Assembly: GCA_902613845.1 (NCBI GenBank)
Contig: CACMIW010000003.1
Coordinates: forward strand, 1-64,000
DNA length: 64,000 nt
Source: an uncultured Alphaproteobacteria bacterium
GTDB lineage: Bacteria > Pseudomonadota > Alphaproteobacteria > HIMB59
Reading direction: 5' to 3'
Part shown: positions 44,321 to 54,872 of the stretch, piece by piece
Layout: every line of letters starts with the position of its first letter
Numbering within the stretch: position 1 is the stretch's first letter
Program-made: the position numbers and the translations under genes
Notes under the pieces: generated by a model
The model's input: only the letters and a program-made list of their open reading frames with translations
Databases searched by the model: none
What the model was told of the DNA's origin: nothing

Positions 44321-45661
44321 ATGTTTACCAATGATAATACTGAGTGTTCTACAAAAATTTCTGTCATTTCACAAAGTAAATTTGATAAATGGCTGTTAAC
44401 ACAATCATCTTTTACTAAAAATTGGGCTTTATCTAATAATTTCAAGGCAGAATCAGGAAAAATTCTCAAAATTCCCTATGAGGACGGAAGATTGAAAGAG
44501 GTCATATTAGGAGAGGGCGCAGATAAAAACCTAGAGGCAATTAGTGCTTTTTCTGCATCTAACATTGGTAACTATTATATCTCTTGTAAATTTGCCAAAT
44601 CAAAGGAGTCTGAAATATACAAAGCATGGGCTTGGGGCAACTATAATTATCAGTCTAAATCTAAAAAAAATTTATTATACGTAAAGGAACAAAAGGAATT
44701 AGAGTTTTTAACTTTTTACTCAGATTGTATTAATCTTTCAAGAGACTTGATAAATAGCCCTGCAAATAAATTAAACCCATCAATTTATTACTCAAAAATT
44801 AAAAATAATAATTTGTTTAAAAGTTTTAATTTTATTGATTACACTGAAAAAGAAATAAATTCGAATTTTCCTTTGACATGTGCTGTTGGTAAATCTTCCT
44901 CTTCAAAACCAAAAGTGATTGAAATTACAAATCGAAAACTTTCAAAAAAAGATAAACCATTGGTTATTATTGGAAAAGGCGTTACATTTGACACAGGTGG
45001 TGTAAACATAAAACCAGGTACCTCAATGAGAAATATGAAAAAAGACATGGGAGGATCTGCTATCGCTATATCATTATTTTTGTTAGCAAATTATTTTTTA
45101 AAAAAAACTAAAATTGTTTTAATTGCCCCAATCGCTGAAAATGCAATATCATCAAAATCAATGAGACCTGGTGATGTATATTCATCCGTATCAGGAAAGT
45201 CTGTGGAAATTGCCCATACAGATGCTGAGGGAAGACTTTTGTTAGCAGATGCAATAGAAAAAGCTTCTTCTTATAACCCATGTATGATTATTGATTTTGC
45301 AACACTTACTGGAGCAGCAAGAGTAGCTCTGGGTGAAGACCTTCCTGCTTATTTTTGTAATAATGAAACATTTGCAAAAAAAATCGAAAATTTAAATAAA
45401 GAAAAATTGAGATGTTGGAGATTACCCTTGTACTCTCCTTACTTGTCTAAAATTAAATCTCAAGTAGCAGATCTTAGTAATGCATCTTTAGATGGTATGG
45501 CTGGTTCTATTACGGCAGCACTTTTTCTTCAAGAATTTTTAAAATCTCCGAATATACCTTGGTTTCACTTTGACACCTTTGCTTGGTCTCAAGACTCAAA
45601 AGGAGCTGCATTACAGGGATTAGATATAATGAGTGATTTTTTAAGGAAAAATTTTAATTAG
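44321..45661 (+). CDS. pepA: Leucyl aminopeptidase family protein (M17)
   Basis: A cytosolic two-metal aminopeptidase. The catalytic part has IIGKGVTFDTGGVNIKPG (active-site lysine and metal ligand), MKKDMGGSA, and HTDAEGRLLLADAI. The M17 signature is normally NTDAEGRL; here the first residue is histidine. The N-terminal domain is of the shorter alphaproteobacterial type (SKFDKWLLTQ..., DLINSPANKLNPS). The 446-residue length fits. It begins a plus-strand run ending at gshB, 27 bases from the divergent htpG gene. Confidence 0.92.
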   Translation: MFTNDNTECSTKISVISQSKFDKWLLTQSSFTKNWALSNNFKAESGKILKIPYEDGRLKEVILGEGADKNLEAISAFSASNIGNYYISCKFAKSKESEIYKAWAWGNYNYQSKSKKNLLYVKEQKELEFLTFYSDCINLSRDLINSPANKLNPSIYYSKIKNNNLFKSFNFIDYTEKEINSNFPLTCAVGKSSSSKPKVIEITNRKLSKKDKPLVIIGKGVTFDTGGVNIKPGTSMRNMKKDMGGSAIAISLFLLANYFLKKTKIVLIAPIAENAISSKSMRPGDVYSSVSGKSVEIAHTDAEGRLLLADAIEKASSYNPCMIIDFATLTGAARVALGEDLPAYFCNNETFAKKIENLNKEKLRCWRLPLYSPYLSKIKSQVADLSNASLDGMAGSITAALFLQEFLKSPNIPWFHFDTFAWSQDSKGAALQGLDIMSDFLRKNFN

Positions 45662-46245
45662 TGAAGTACTTACTGATATTTTTTCTATTATTATCAGGTT
45701 GTATTACAACCGATAGGTCTTTTAACACAGCAAATATTTGCGATATTTTCAAAACAAATCCTAAATGGAAATCATATGCAGAAAAAACAAAAGAAAAATG
45801 GGGAGTTCCAGTTAGTTTGCAATTAAGCTTTATTAAACAAGAGTCCTCTTTTGAAAGAACTGCAAGGCCTCCGAGGAAAAAGGTATTGGGTTTTATACCT
45901 GGTTTAAGGCCATCAAGCGCTTATGGTTACAGTCAGGCCTTAGATGGAACATGGGAAGAGTATAAAGTTTCAACAAAAAACTATAATGCCGATAGAAAAA
46001 ATTTTAGAGATGCTAGTGATTTTATAGGTTGGTATGTTGATGGAAGTTACCGTCTGTTGAAAATTGATAAAAGTGATGTATACAATCATTACCTTGCTTA
46101 CCATGAGGGCAAGGGTGGGTATCAAAAAAAATCTTATAACAAAAAAAAATGGCTTTTAGAGGTGGCAAAAAAAGTAGAACGTCAAGCTAATGATTATTCT
46201 AATCAAATAACAAAATGTAATTTTCATAAAAATAGTGTGTTTTAA
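45661..46245 (+). CDS. Lytic transglycosylase (SLT-fold) lipoprotein
   Basis: A 194-residue outer- or inner-membrane lipoprotein. The signal peptide ends in the lipobox LLSGC (C14). The SLT-like domain has the catalytic glutamate in LSFIKQESSFERTARP, then SSAYGYSQALDGTWEEY and YHEGKGGY. Start is GTG at 45661, overlapping the pepA stop by one base (TAGTG). It should cleave peptidoglycan and be lipidated by Lgt. gshA starts immediately after its stop. Confidence 0.85.
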   Translation: MKYLLIFFLLLSGCITTDRSFNTANICDIFKTNPKWKSYAEKTKEKWGVPVSLQLSFIKQESSFERTARPPRKKVLGFIPGLRPSSAYGYSQALDGTWEEYKVSTKNYNADRKNFRDASDFIGWYVDGSYRLLKIDKSDVYNHYLAYHEGKGGYQKKSYNKKKWLLEVAKKVERQANDYSNQITKCNFHKNSVF

Positions 46246-47580
46246 TTGTTACAAAAATCAGATCTTATAAATTATTTCTACTCAAATTTTACTGATCCTG
46301 AGTATAAAGGCATTGGAACTGAACATGAAAAATTTATTTTTTATAAAGATAATAAAAGATTTCAATTTGATGGAGAGGTAAGTATACAAAATTTATTTCA
46401 ATTTTTCTTATCAAAGGGTTGGCAAAAAAAAGAATACAATAGTTTCAATCAATTAATATCTTTGTCTAAAAATGGTGCTAGCATTACTTTAGAGCCAGGG
46501 TGTCAACTAGAATTATCTGGTAAAATTTTAAAGAATGTTCATCAAACATGTACGGAGTCTTATGAACATTTAAGAGAATTAAAAGAATATGCCGAATTGA
46601 ATAAATTATGCATTTTAGGACTGGGATTTGATCCAATAAGTAAATTAGAGGATTTAACTTTTATTCCAAAAGAGCGTTATAAAATTATGAGTGAATATAT
46701 GCCCAAAGTTGGCTCAAGAGGATTAGATATGATGACCCGAACATGTACTGTTCAAGCAAATTTAGATTATTTTAATGAAACAGATCTAATTAAAAAATTT
46801 GTTGTTTCTAATAGAATTCAACCAATAGTTATGGGTATATTTTGTAATTCGCCCTTTCGTGAGTCGAAATATAATAATTTAGTGAGTAATCGAATTTATA
46901 CATGGCAAGACACTGATGATCAAAGATGTGGAATAAAAAGATCATTTCTGAACAAGAATTTTTCTATTGAGGAATATGTTGACTTTGTTTTGGAAGTAAA
47001 AAACTATTTTTTAAAGATAAATGGAAAACAATATGACACAACAGATTATACTTTTAATGAATTGTTAACTAAAAACACTGCAAATAAAGACCTTTCAAAT
47101 TACAACATATCAATACAAGATTGGATAAATCATCTCTCCACAATTTTTACAGAGGTAAGATTAAAGTCATATATAGAACTTAGAGGTGCAGACGCTGGGA
47201 AATGGGAAATGATTTGCGCTCTTCCAGCATTTTGGGTTGGCATACTTTATGATGATGAAAATCTTGAACATCTTTGGAAAGAAACTAGTTCGTGGCAAGA
47301 GAATGATATTTTAAATTTGTATCTAGAGGTTCCTTATAAAGGATTAAACAGTAACTTTATTAATTCGCCCTTATATGAGCATGGTAAAAACCTTCTTAAC
47401 CTCGCTAACAAGGGATTAGAAAAAAGAGGATATTTAAATTCTGAAGGAAGAGATGAAAGTATTCATCTTGAAAAATTATATAATATTGTTGAAAAACAAA
47501 AAAATCCTGCAGATTTGTTAATTGAAGAGTTTAAGGATAAAAAAGATATATTATCATTATTAAATAATACCTATTATTGA
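46246..47580 (+). CDS. gshA: Glutamate--cysteine ligase
   Basis: First step of glutathione synthesis. This is the plant/alphaproteobacterial GCS2-type enzyme, with GIGTEHEKFIFY, ITLEPGCQLELSG, DMMTRTCTVQANLDY and ELRGADAGKWEMICALPAFW. The 444-residue length is typical. The start is TTG at 46246, directly after the preceding stop, and gives the family N-terminus (LINYF). gshB follows after 7 bases, so both glutathione steps are coexpressed. Confidence 0.95.
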   Translation: MLQKSDLINYFYSNFTDPEYKGIGTEHEKFIFYKDNKRFQFDGEVSIQNLFQFFLSKGWQKKEYNSFNQLISLSKNGASITLEPGCQLELSGKILKNVHQTCTESYEHLRELKEYAELNKLCILGLGFDPISKLEDLTFIPKERYKIMSEYMPKVGSRGLDMMTRTCTVQANLDYFNETDLIKKFVVSNRIQPIVMGIFCNSPFRESKYNNLVSNRIYTWQDTDDQRCGIKRSFLNKNFSIEEYVDFVLEVKNYFLKINGKQYDTTDYTFNELLTKNTANKDLSNYNISIQDWINHLSTIFTEVRLKSYIELRGADAGKWEMICALPAFWVGILYDDENLEHLWKETSSWQENDILNLYLEVPYKGLNSNFINSPLYEHGKNLLNLANKGLEKRGYLNSEGRDESIHLEKLYNIVEKQKNPADLLIEEFKDKKDILSLLNNTYY

Positions 47581-47587
47581 ATTTGCT

Positions 47588-48532
47588 ATGAAATTTCTTT
47601 TTCAAATGGATGATCCCAAAAAAATAAATATTAACGAGGACTCTACTTATATGTTAATCAAGGAGTCTTTAAATAGAGGAATAGATTGTTATTATAATGA
47701 TCCAAGATGGGTATTTAGTGAGATTAATAAAGTCAATAAAATTAAATCTCACGTTTCTAGATTAAGTTTGAAAAAAAATAATCAGCTTTCGTATCAAAGA
47801 AAGATCCTAAAAGAAATTGATTTAGAACAGATGAATGCCATTTTTATTCGACAAGATCCACCCTTCGACTTAAATTATATTTCTAATACCTATTTATTAG
47901 ATCAATTAAAAAAACCTTTAATTTTAAATAATTCAAAGGAGATTAGGAACTTCCCAGAAAAACATATTATGATGAACTTCCCAGAATTAACTCCCCCGAC
48001 GTTAATATCATCAAATATAGAAGCCATCATAAAGTTTATAAATAAGAATAAAGAGGTTATTATAAAACCCGCTTATGGAAATGGAGGATTAGGAATTCAA
48101 AAAATTAGCTATAATAAGACTAATCTCAGCACGTTCTTAAAAAATTACATAAAAAAATTTTCGAATTGCCCAGTAATTATTCAAAGATTCCTTAAAAATT
48201 TCAAAAAAGGAGACAAAAGAATTATTCTCATAAACGGGGACATTGCTGGAGCTGTATTAAGAGTGCCTAGAACTAATAGCATAAAGGCAAATTTTCATGC
48301 AGGTGGAAGGGCAGTAGAAACCAATATCACTGACAAAGATAAGTACATTTGTAAAAAAATAAAATCATTTTTGGTGAAAAAAAAATTATTTTTTGTTGGT
48401 ATTGATGTGATAGATGGCTATTTAACAGAAATAAATATTACATCTCCCACTGGAATTCAAGAAATCAACAGATTAAATAAAAGTAAGATTGAAAAAGATA
48501 TTATTGATTTTGTTTTAAGATCACTGAAATAA
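47588..48532 (+). CDS. gshB: Glutathione synthase
   Basis: ATP-grasp ligase joining gamma-glutamylcysteine and glycine. The 314-residue protein opens with MKFLFQMDDPKKININEDST, has IFIRQDPPFDLNYI, the ATP-grasp segment IIKPAYGNGGLGI, and the metal-binding GIDVIDGYLTEINITSPTG. It sits directly behind gshA and ends in a 12-base convergent overlap with the AsmA-like gene. Confidence 0.95.
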   Translation: MKFLFQMDDPKKININEDSTYMLIKESLNRGIDCYYNDPRWVFSEINKVNKIKSHVSRLSLKKNNQLSYQRKILKEIDLEQMNAIFIRQDPPFDLNYISNTYLLDQLKKPLILNNSKEIRNFPEKHIMMNFPELTPPTLISSNIEAIIKFINKNKEVIIKPAYGNGGLGIQKISYNKTNLSTFLKNYIKKFSNCPVIIQRFLKNFKKGDKRIILINGDIAGAVLRVPRTNSIKANFHAGGRAVETNITDKDKYICKKIKSFLVKKKLFFVGIDVIDGYLTEINITSPTGIQEINRLNKSKIEKDIIDFVLRSLK

Positions 48533-50713
48533 ATTTTCAAAAAGCTTATTTATATTTTTTTGAATTAAATCTTCTATAGGTTTTTTTACAGTCCCATCAG
48601 GTATGACTCTTTCATAGGAATAATTTCCATTTTGATATTTTATAACAAAATCCTCATTGTCAATAATATCAAAAATTTTAATTTTAAAATTATTCAAAGC
48701 TAATTCTAATGCTGCCTCTAAAGTCTCTCCGTCTGGTGATGTTAAAATTAAGTTTTTAATTTTCAATTCATTCAAATTATTATTTGAAATTTGTCCAGAA
48801 ATAGAACTACTTTGATTAATGAAAGAATTTGCTAGTGTGTTTAATAATTCATTAATTTGTTCAAAATCCTCAATGTCTTGAGATAAAGATTGAATAAATA
48901 AAACTAGTGCAAATTCCTCTTCAGTAATATTAACATTAATATCACCATCTATGTTTCCAGATATATTTTTAATATTTTTAAGATTAATAGGTTCAGAAAT
49001 ATCTAAAGATAGATTAATTTTTCCTTTAATACGAGATGTATTTAAAAATAAACGATCAAAATTAGATAAATTTAAATCATTTAATTTGACTTTACCAGTA
49101 AACATCTGATTTTTAATTGATCCAGAAATATTTGAAATTTTATCTTTATTTATTAGATCTAAATTTTCTATCAAAAATAGATCATTGACTGTATCAACGT
49201 ATAAGTTTGACTCTAAATAATCAAAGTCAACAAGATCCACAATATTCGTAAAATCTTCTTCAGTTAATTCAGAGATAATATTTAATAATTCTGTTTTATT
49301 TAAATTTTCAATTCCAATATTCAAAGAGGCATTATTAAAATTATTAAGATCTAAATTACCGTCAATCAATAAATTCGAACCTTCCAAATTAATAAATTGA
49401 AGATCTTCAATAGCTAAATTTGAGCCATTTATAAGGCCTCTCGCGTTGATATGTTCCGTATTTAATGTTTTTAATAATCTAATTAATGAGTTAGATGGAA
49501 TTAACTCAAATTGTCTAAACCTGTTTAATTGAATATCTAATTGTAGACTATTGATATCATCAAGCCCATAAGTGCCGCTAATTTGAATAATATTTTCATC
49601 CTTATTAGTTATATTTATTTGATCAATTGTAAAAATATTATTTGCGAAATTGCTGGATAATTCAATTTCATCAAATTCAAATTGCTTTACTAATTCCGAA
49701 TAAGGTAAAAATTCTAATAATACTGATAAGTCATCTTTGGAATTAGAGTTAAGACTAGCATTAAAGTTAGCATTATAAAAATCAAGATTTTCAATAGTTC
49801 CGTTTAAATCTAAGTTTGTTCCTTGATCAGAGACATACAAGATTTTATTTATAGTTAAATTATTTGAATTGTAGTTTAAATCAAAAGTTTCAATTATTCC
49901 TTGAGGAATGTCTATAATTTCATTGAAAATATTTATATTACGAATCATTTGAAATAAATTATCTGAAGAGATATTTTGACCTCTAATTGATAAATCAGAG
50001 TTAATGAAATTGCTTAAATTGATATTCCCCTCAATACTAATTTGTGATTTGTCAGCTAAAGTAATAACTAGGTCTTCAATATTTAAATTTTCTTTTACAT
50101 ATTCACCTTTGATATCAAGACTTTGAAAATTTATTTTTTTTAAAACCTCCTGGTATTTTTCCCCTAAAAGTAATACTAGTTCATCTATTGCAAGATTTTC
50201 TATGGAAAAATCAATTTTATTTACTTCTGAGTCAGTTGTATAAATATCAAAATATAAATCAGAGCCTTTATATTTAAATTTATTTGATATTATTCTTGTA
50301 TTATTGCCCTCGTTAGAGATCTTTAATTTTAAATTATCGATATCACCCTCTAGTAAAATTGCATTATTAACAAAATTTGAATTTATGTTTTCTATTCTTG
50401 CTTGGTTGAGTGTAATTGAAATATCATCTGCGTTAAAAATAGATCTAGAAATTTCAATATCAGAAGCTGCAAAATCAGTTTGGATTAAATAATGATTAAT
50501 CTTGAAATTTGAATTATCTATAGAGAGAATTGGTTTAGGCATAATTTTTAAAGTTTGATTTGATAAACTGTTCAATGTAACAAAACCTTTAGTTTCTCTT
50601 TCGACCATTTCTTGAGATAAAATATTCATAGGCAATCTTAGAAAACTAAGTCCAATTAAAATCACTAAAATTAAAAGTATTGCTATGGGTATTAGGACTT
50701 TTAATTTTTTCAT
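48521..50713 (-). CDS. AsmA-like envelope protein
   Basis: A 730-residue protein with one N-terminal membrane helix (IPIAILLILVILIGLSF) followed by a long, beta-rich, asparagine/isoleucine-rich periplasmic part with repeated SNLLIDGNLDLNNFNNASLNI-like units. This architecture matches the AsmA group, linked to outer-membrane biogenesis or lipid transport. Direct function is not known. It precedes the antiporter gene by 9 bases on the minus strand and overlaps gshB at its 3' end. Confidence 0.78.
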   Translation of the reverse strand: MKKLKVLIPIAILLILVILIGLSFLRLPMNILSQEMVERETKGFVTLNSLSNQTLKIMPKPILSIDNSNFKINHYLIQTDFAASDIEISRSIFNADDISITLNQARIENINSNFVNNAILLEGDIDNLKLKISNEGNNTRIISNKFKYKGSDLYFDIYTTDSEVNKIDFSIENLAIDELVLLLGEKYQEVLKKINFQSLDIKGEYVKENLNIEDLVITLADKSQISIEGNINLSNFINSDLSIRGQNISSDNLFQMIRNINIFNEIIDIPQGIIETFDLNYNSNNLTINKILYVSDQGTNLDLNGTIENLDFYNANFNASLNSNSKDDLSVLLEFLPYSELVKQFEFDEIELSSNFANNIFTIDQINITNKDENIIQISGTYGLDDINSLQLDIQLNRFRQFELIPSNSLIRLLKTLNTEHINARGLINGSNLAIEDLQFINLEGSNLLIDGNLDLNNFNNASLNIGIENLNKTELLNIISELTEEDFTNIVDLVDFDYLESNLYVDTVNDLFLIENLDLINKDKISNISGSIKNQMFTGKVKLNDLNLSNFDRLFLNTSRIKGKINLSLDISEPINLKNIKNISGNIDGDINVNITEEEFALVLFIQSLSQDIEDFEQINELLNTLANSFINQSSSISGQISNNNLNELKIKNLILTSPDGETLEAALELALNNFKIKIFDIIDNEDFVIKYQNGNYSYERVIPDGTVKKPIEDLIQKNINKLFENLFQ

Positions 50714-50722
50714 TTATTCATT

Positions 50723-51649
50723 CTACAAATATAGGAACACAAAATAGATCATATAGGCTAATATAAAGCCAAGAGAAATTAATTTTCCAGCTAATTTTAA
50801 AGAAATAATCATAAAAAATAATAAAGAAGTCACTAAAAATAGCCATTTATCAATTTGACTAAGTAATTCATAAAAATTTATACTTCCATTGATTAGCACA
50901 GCAATAATCGTTATTCCAAATATGTTGGCTATATTTGATCCGAGAATATTTCCAATTGCCAAATTATTTTGTTTTTTCACAATTGATAAAATTGTTGCAA
51001 TTACCTCAGGCAAAGAGGTACCAAAAGCAACAATTGTTATTCCAATAGTAGTTTCTGCAACACCAAATATGCTAGTTAGATCTTTTGCATAAACAATAAA
51101 ATACTTAGAACTAAAAAATAAAGCTATAAATGCTAATATTATTTTTAAAATAATAAAAAAAGATGAAGAATGTGTTATCTCGGATATTGTGTTAGTCTCA
51201 TCAATTGGTTTTTTTAATTCGAAAAAAATAAAAAAACAAAGTAATCCAAAAAGTAAAACACCATACGTGTAGCCAATATTAAAATTAAATATTATGAAAA
51301 TAAAAAAAACGATTGAAAAAATTAAAAAAAATAAAAAAGTACTTTTATCCCTTTTATCAGTTACTAACCTAGTAATGGGATATAACATGATACCCCCTAC
51401 CAATAAAATATTTGCAATATTACTTCCAACAAGATTACCTGCTACTATTCCAATAGAATTTAACTTTAATGCTTGAAATGTTGCTGCAAACTCAGGGAGA
51501 GAAGTGCCAATAGCTATAATAAATATTCCAACAAGGATTGGCCTAATTTTATAAACGTGTGAGATTAATATTGAATTTTTTATTGCAAAATCACATGACC
51601 ATATTAATAGAGCTAGACTTATTAATACTCCTAATAAACTCTCAATCAA
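50723..51649 (-). CDS. Calcium/sodium (cation/Ca2+) antiporter, CaCA family
   Basis: A 308-residue membrane protein with about ten helices and two inverted alpha repeats: [14 protein letters not shown] with [14 protein letters not shown], and [16 protein letters not shown] with [14 protein letters not shown]. The acidic residue in each GTSLPE is the expected ion ligand. It resembles E. coli YrbG. The start is TTG at 51649, overlapping the uvrB stop as TTGA. Ca2+ export in exchange for Na+ or H+ is likely. Confidence 0.9.
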   Translation of the reverse strand: MIESLLGVLISLALLIWSCDFAIKNSILISHVYKIRPILVGIFIIAIGTSLPEFAATFQALKLNSIGIVAGNLVGSNIANILLVGGIMLYPITRLVTDKRDKSTFLFFLIFSIVFFIFIIFNFNIGYTYGVLLFGLLCFFIFFELKKPIDETNTISEITHSSSFFIILKIILAFIALFFSSKYFIVYAKDLTSIFGVAETTIGITIVAFGTSLPEVIATILSIVKKQNNLAIGNILGSNIANIFGITIIAVLINGSINFYELLSQIDKWLFLVTSLLFFMIISLKLAGKLISLGFILAYMIYFVFLYL

Positions 51650-53628
51650 TTCACACCCATTTGATCTTTTTTAAGTTTCCTTATCTCATCTCTGAACATT
51701 GCAGCTTTTTCAAAATCTAAATTTTCAGCCGCAGATAACATTTTTTTCTCTAATTTTTGAACATGTTTTTCAAATTTATTAGGACTCAATTTATCAATTT
51801 CAGATGTACCCACAGTATAGCTATCTTTTTCATAGATGCTTTCGATAATTTCACCAATATTTCTTTTCACTGATTGAGGGGTAATATTATTTTTCTTATT
51901 AAATTCAATTTGTTTATTTTTTCTGTATTTTGTTTCCTCAAGAGCTGCTTTAATACTTTTAGTTAATACATCTGCATATAAAATCACCTTTCCATCAATA
52001 TTTCTGGCTGCACGACCTATAGTTTGGACCAAACTAGTTTTTGACCTTAAATAACCCTCTTTGTCAGCGTCAAGAATGGCGACTAAACCACACTCAGGAA
52101 TATCTAGTCCTTCTCTGAGTAAATTAATACCAATTAAAATATCAATCTCCCCAATTCTTAAAGAGCGAATAAGTTTTATTCTATCAATAGTCTCTACATC
52201 AGAGTGCATATATTCAGCCTTTAAATTATGTTCTTTTAAGTAATTGGTTAAGTCTTCAGCATTTTTTTTTGTAAGTGTTGTAATCAATACTCTATTTTTA
52301 TTATTGAGTGTTATTTTAATTTCACCCATCAAATCCTCCACTTGATTGACAGTTGTTTTGATCACACACTCAGGATCAATTAGACCTGTGGGTCGTATGA
52401 TTTGTTCAACATACTCATTTTCGACTTCATTCAATTCCCATGGGCCAGGAGTTGCAGATAAAAAAATAGTGGGGGGACGCATCATATTCCATTCTTCAAA
52501 AGTTAAAGGTCGATTATCCAATGCAGATGGAAGTCTAAATCCATAATCTGATAAAGTTTTTTTTCTAGATCGGTCACCTTTATACATTCCATTTATTTGA
52601 GGCACGGATACATGAGACTCATCAATTATAAGAAGCGAGTTTTCTGGAATAAACTCGTATAGAGTTGGTGGTGGCTCACCAGGTTGTCTTCCACTTAAAT
52701 ATCTCGAATAATTCTCAATTCCTGAACATGTTCCCGTTGCCTGTATCATTTCCAAATCAAAATTAGTTCTCTCTTTTAATCTTTGAAATTCAAGCAATTT
52801 TTTTTCCTTATCAAACTCTTCTAGTCTTATTTTTAAATCTTTCTTAATTTCTTTAATAGCGTTCTCTAATCGTGGTTTTGGAGTAATGTAATGACTATTT
52901 GCAAAGATTTTTACTTCTTCAAAGCTTTGAATGAATTCACCTGTGAGAGGATCAAACTCTTTAATATCTTCCACCTCGTCTCCAAAAAAACTTATCCTCC
53001 AAGCTATATCCTCTAAATGCGCAGGAAAAACATCAACCCGATCTCCAGTTACTCGAAACATACCTCTTCTAAAATCAATATTATTTCTTTTATACTGTAA
53101 CTCTACTAATTCTCTCAGGAACTCCATTAAATTAATGTTCTGTCCTTTTTTGATTTCTAAAGTCATTTTAGAGTAAGAGTCAACGGACCCGATGCCGTAT
53201 ATACATGAAACACTTGCTACAATAATTACATCTTCTCTTTCTACTAATGATCTAGTAGCAGAGTGTCTAAATCGATCTATTTGCTCATTTATAGAGGACT
53301 CTTTTTCTATGAATGTATCTGATCTAGGAACATAAGCTTCTGGTTGATAATAATCATAATAACTTACAAAATACTCAACTGCATTATTAGGAAACAATAC
53401 TTTTAGTTCTTCATACAATTGCGCAGCCAAAGTCTTATTTGGAGCCATAATCAATGTTGGTCTGTTATATTTTTCAATAACATTTGCAATTGTAAAAGTT
53501 TTTCCAGAGCCGGTTACACCCAATAATACTTGGCTTTGTTTTCTCTTTTCTAAACCATCGATCAATTTCTTGATTGCTTGAGGCTGATCTCCTTTTGGTC
53601 TATTTTCACTTACTATTTTAAATGGCAT
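51646..53628 (-). CDS. uvrB: Excinuclease ABC subunit B
   Basis: The damage-verifying helicase-like subunit of nucleotide excision repair. The 660-residue protein has the P-loop [16 protein letters not shown], the beta-hairpin region [16 protein letters not shown], motif [33 protein letters not shown], and the C-terminal UVR motif ([16 protein letters not shown]). It lies 47 bases from the divergent aminotransferase gene. I see no LexA-type box in that gap. Confidence 0.97.
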   Translation of the reverse strand: MPFKIVSENRPKGDQPQAIKKLIDGLEKRKQSQVLLGVTGSGKTFTIANVIEKYNRPTLIMAPNKTLAAQLYEELKVLFPNNAVEYFVSYYDYYQPEAYVPRSDTFIEKESSINEQIDRFRHSATRSLVEREDVIIVASVSCIYGIGSVDSYSKMTLEIKKGQNINLMEFLRELVELQYKRNNIDFRRGMFRVTGDRVDVFPAHLEDIAWRISFFGDEVEDIKEFDPLTGEFIQSFEEVKIFANSHYITPKPRLENAIKEIKKDLKIRLEEFDKEKKLLEFQRLKERTNFDLEMIQATGTCSGIENYSRYLSGRQPGEPPPTLYEFIPENSLLIIDESHVSVPQINGMYKGDRSRKKTLSDYGFRLPSALDNRPLTFEEWNMMRPPTIFLSATPGPWELNEVENEYVEQIIRPTGLIDPECVIKTTVNQVEDLMGEIKITLNNKNRVLITTLTKKNAEDLTNYLKEHNLKAEYMHSDVETIDRIKLIRSLRIGEIDILIGINLLREGLDIPECGLVAILDADKEGYLRSKTSLVQTIGRAARNIDGKVILYADVLTKSIKAALEETKYRKNKQIEFNKKNNITPQSVKRNIGEIIESIYEKDSYTVGTSEIDKLSPNKFEKHVQKLEKKMLSAAENLDFEKAAMFRDEIRKLKKDQMGVN

Positions 53629-53675
53629 ACTTGTAGAAATTTATAAATAAGTTTATAGATAACTAAATAAAAAAA

Positions 53676-54872
53676 ATGATTTCAAATAGAGTTAATAACA
53701 TAAAACCATCTTTGACAATAGCCACCAATATGAAGGCACAGGAACTAAAAAGGGCTGGAAAAGATGTCATCGTTTTAGCAGCTGGAGAGCCAGATTTTGA
53801 TACACCTGATCATATTAAAAGCGCAGCTATAGATGCAATAAATAGGGGTTTTACGAAGTACGTACCAGGTAAAGGTACCCCTGATTTGCAGCTTGCAATT
53901 CAAAAAAAATTTCAAAGAGACAACAATTTAGATTATGAGCTTGGAAATATTACAGTTGGAGTTGGTGGTAAGCATATAATTTATAATGCCTTTTCGGCAA
54001 CTATTAATGAGGGTGATGAAGTTATTATTCCAGCACCATATTGGGTGAGTTACCCTGACATTGTGATTTTAAATGATGGAAAACCCATCATAGTTGAGTG
54101 TGGTGAGCAAAATGGTTTTAAAATCACACCTGAGGATTTGGAGAAAAATATATCTTCAAAAACAAAATGGTTGATGTTAAATAGCCCAAGTAACCCAACT
54201 GGGTCTATGTACACCAAAGATGAATTGATGGCTATAGGAGATGTTCTTAAAAGTTATGAAAATATTTTTATTTTATCAGATGATATTTATGAAAAGATTG
54301 TTTACGACACCAATGATTTCAAAACCATAGCTGAAGTTTGCCCTTATTTAAAAGAGAGAACTTTAACTATGAATGGATTATCCAAGTCTTATTGCATGAC
54401 AGGCTGGAGAGTAGGTTATGCTGCAGGTCCAGTCAGTCTCATCAATGCAATGAACAAAGTTCAATCACAAAACGTATCTTCAACAGCATCTATATCAATG
54501 GCGGCTTCTGTTGAAGCACTTAATGGAGACCAAAGTTTTATCTTAAGTAATAATGAGTCTTTTCTTAGAAGGCGTAATTTAGTCGTTAAACATTTAAATG
54601 AAACACCTGGATTGTCATGTAGAACACCAGAGGGAGCTTTTTATGTTTTTGCTTCTTGCAAAGGAGTTTTAGGAATGACAACAGAGTCTGGTAAAAAACT
54701 CCTAACTGATGGTGACTTTATGGATTATCTTCTTGAAGAAGTGGGGGTTGCAGGTGTTCAGGGCTCTGCATTTGGATTAGAAGGTTTCTTTAGAATTTCT
54801 TATGCAACCTCTGACTCTATATTAGAGGATGCCTGCCAAAGAATTAAAACTGCTTGTTCTAAATTAATTTAA
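53676..54872 (+). CDS. aatA: Aspartate aminotransferase (class I, subgroup Ib)
   Basis: PLP enzyme interconverting aspartate and oxaloacetate with glutamate. The 398-residue protein has VLAAGEPDFDTPDHI, SPSNPTGSMY, LSDDIYEKIVYD, and the PLP lysine in NGLSKSYCMTGWRVGYAAGP. This is the alphaproteobacterial form that may also act as a prephenate aminotransferase; the sequence alone does not decide that. Its stop overlaps pyk by 9 bases. Confidence 0.93.
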   Translation: MISNRVNNIKPSLTIATNMKAQELKRAGKDVIVLAAGEPDFDTPDHIKSAAIDAINRGFTKYVPGKGTPDLQLAIQKKFQRDNNLDYELGNITVGVGGKHIIYNAFSATINEGDEVIIPAPYWVSYPDIVILNDGKPIIVECGEQNGFKITPEDLEKNISSKTKWLMLNSPSNPTGSMYTKDELMAIGDVLKSYENIFILSDDIYEKIVYDTNDFKTIAEVCPYLKERTLTMNGLSKSYCMTGWRVGYAAGPVSLINAMNKVQSQNVSSTASISMAASVEALNGDQSFILSNNESFLRRRNLVVKHLNETPGLSCRTPEGAFYVFASCKGVLGMTTESGKKLLTDGDFMDYLLEEVGVAGVQGSAFGLEGFFRISYATSDSILEDACQRIKTACSKLI

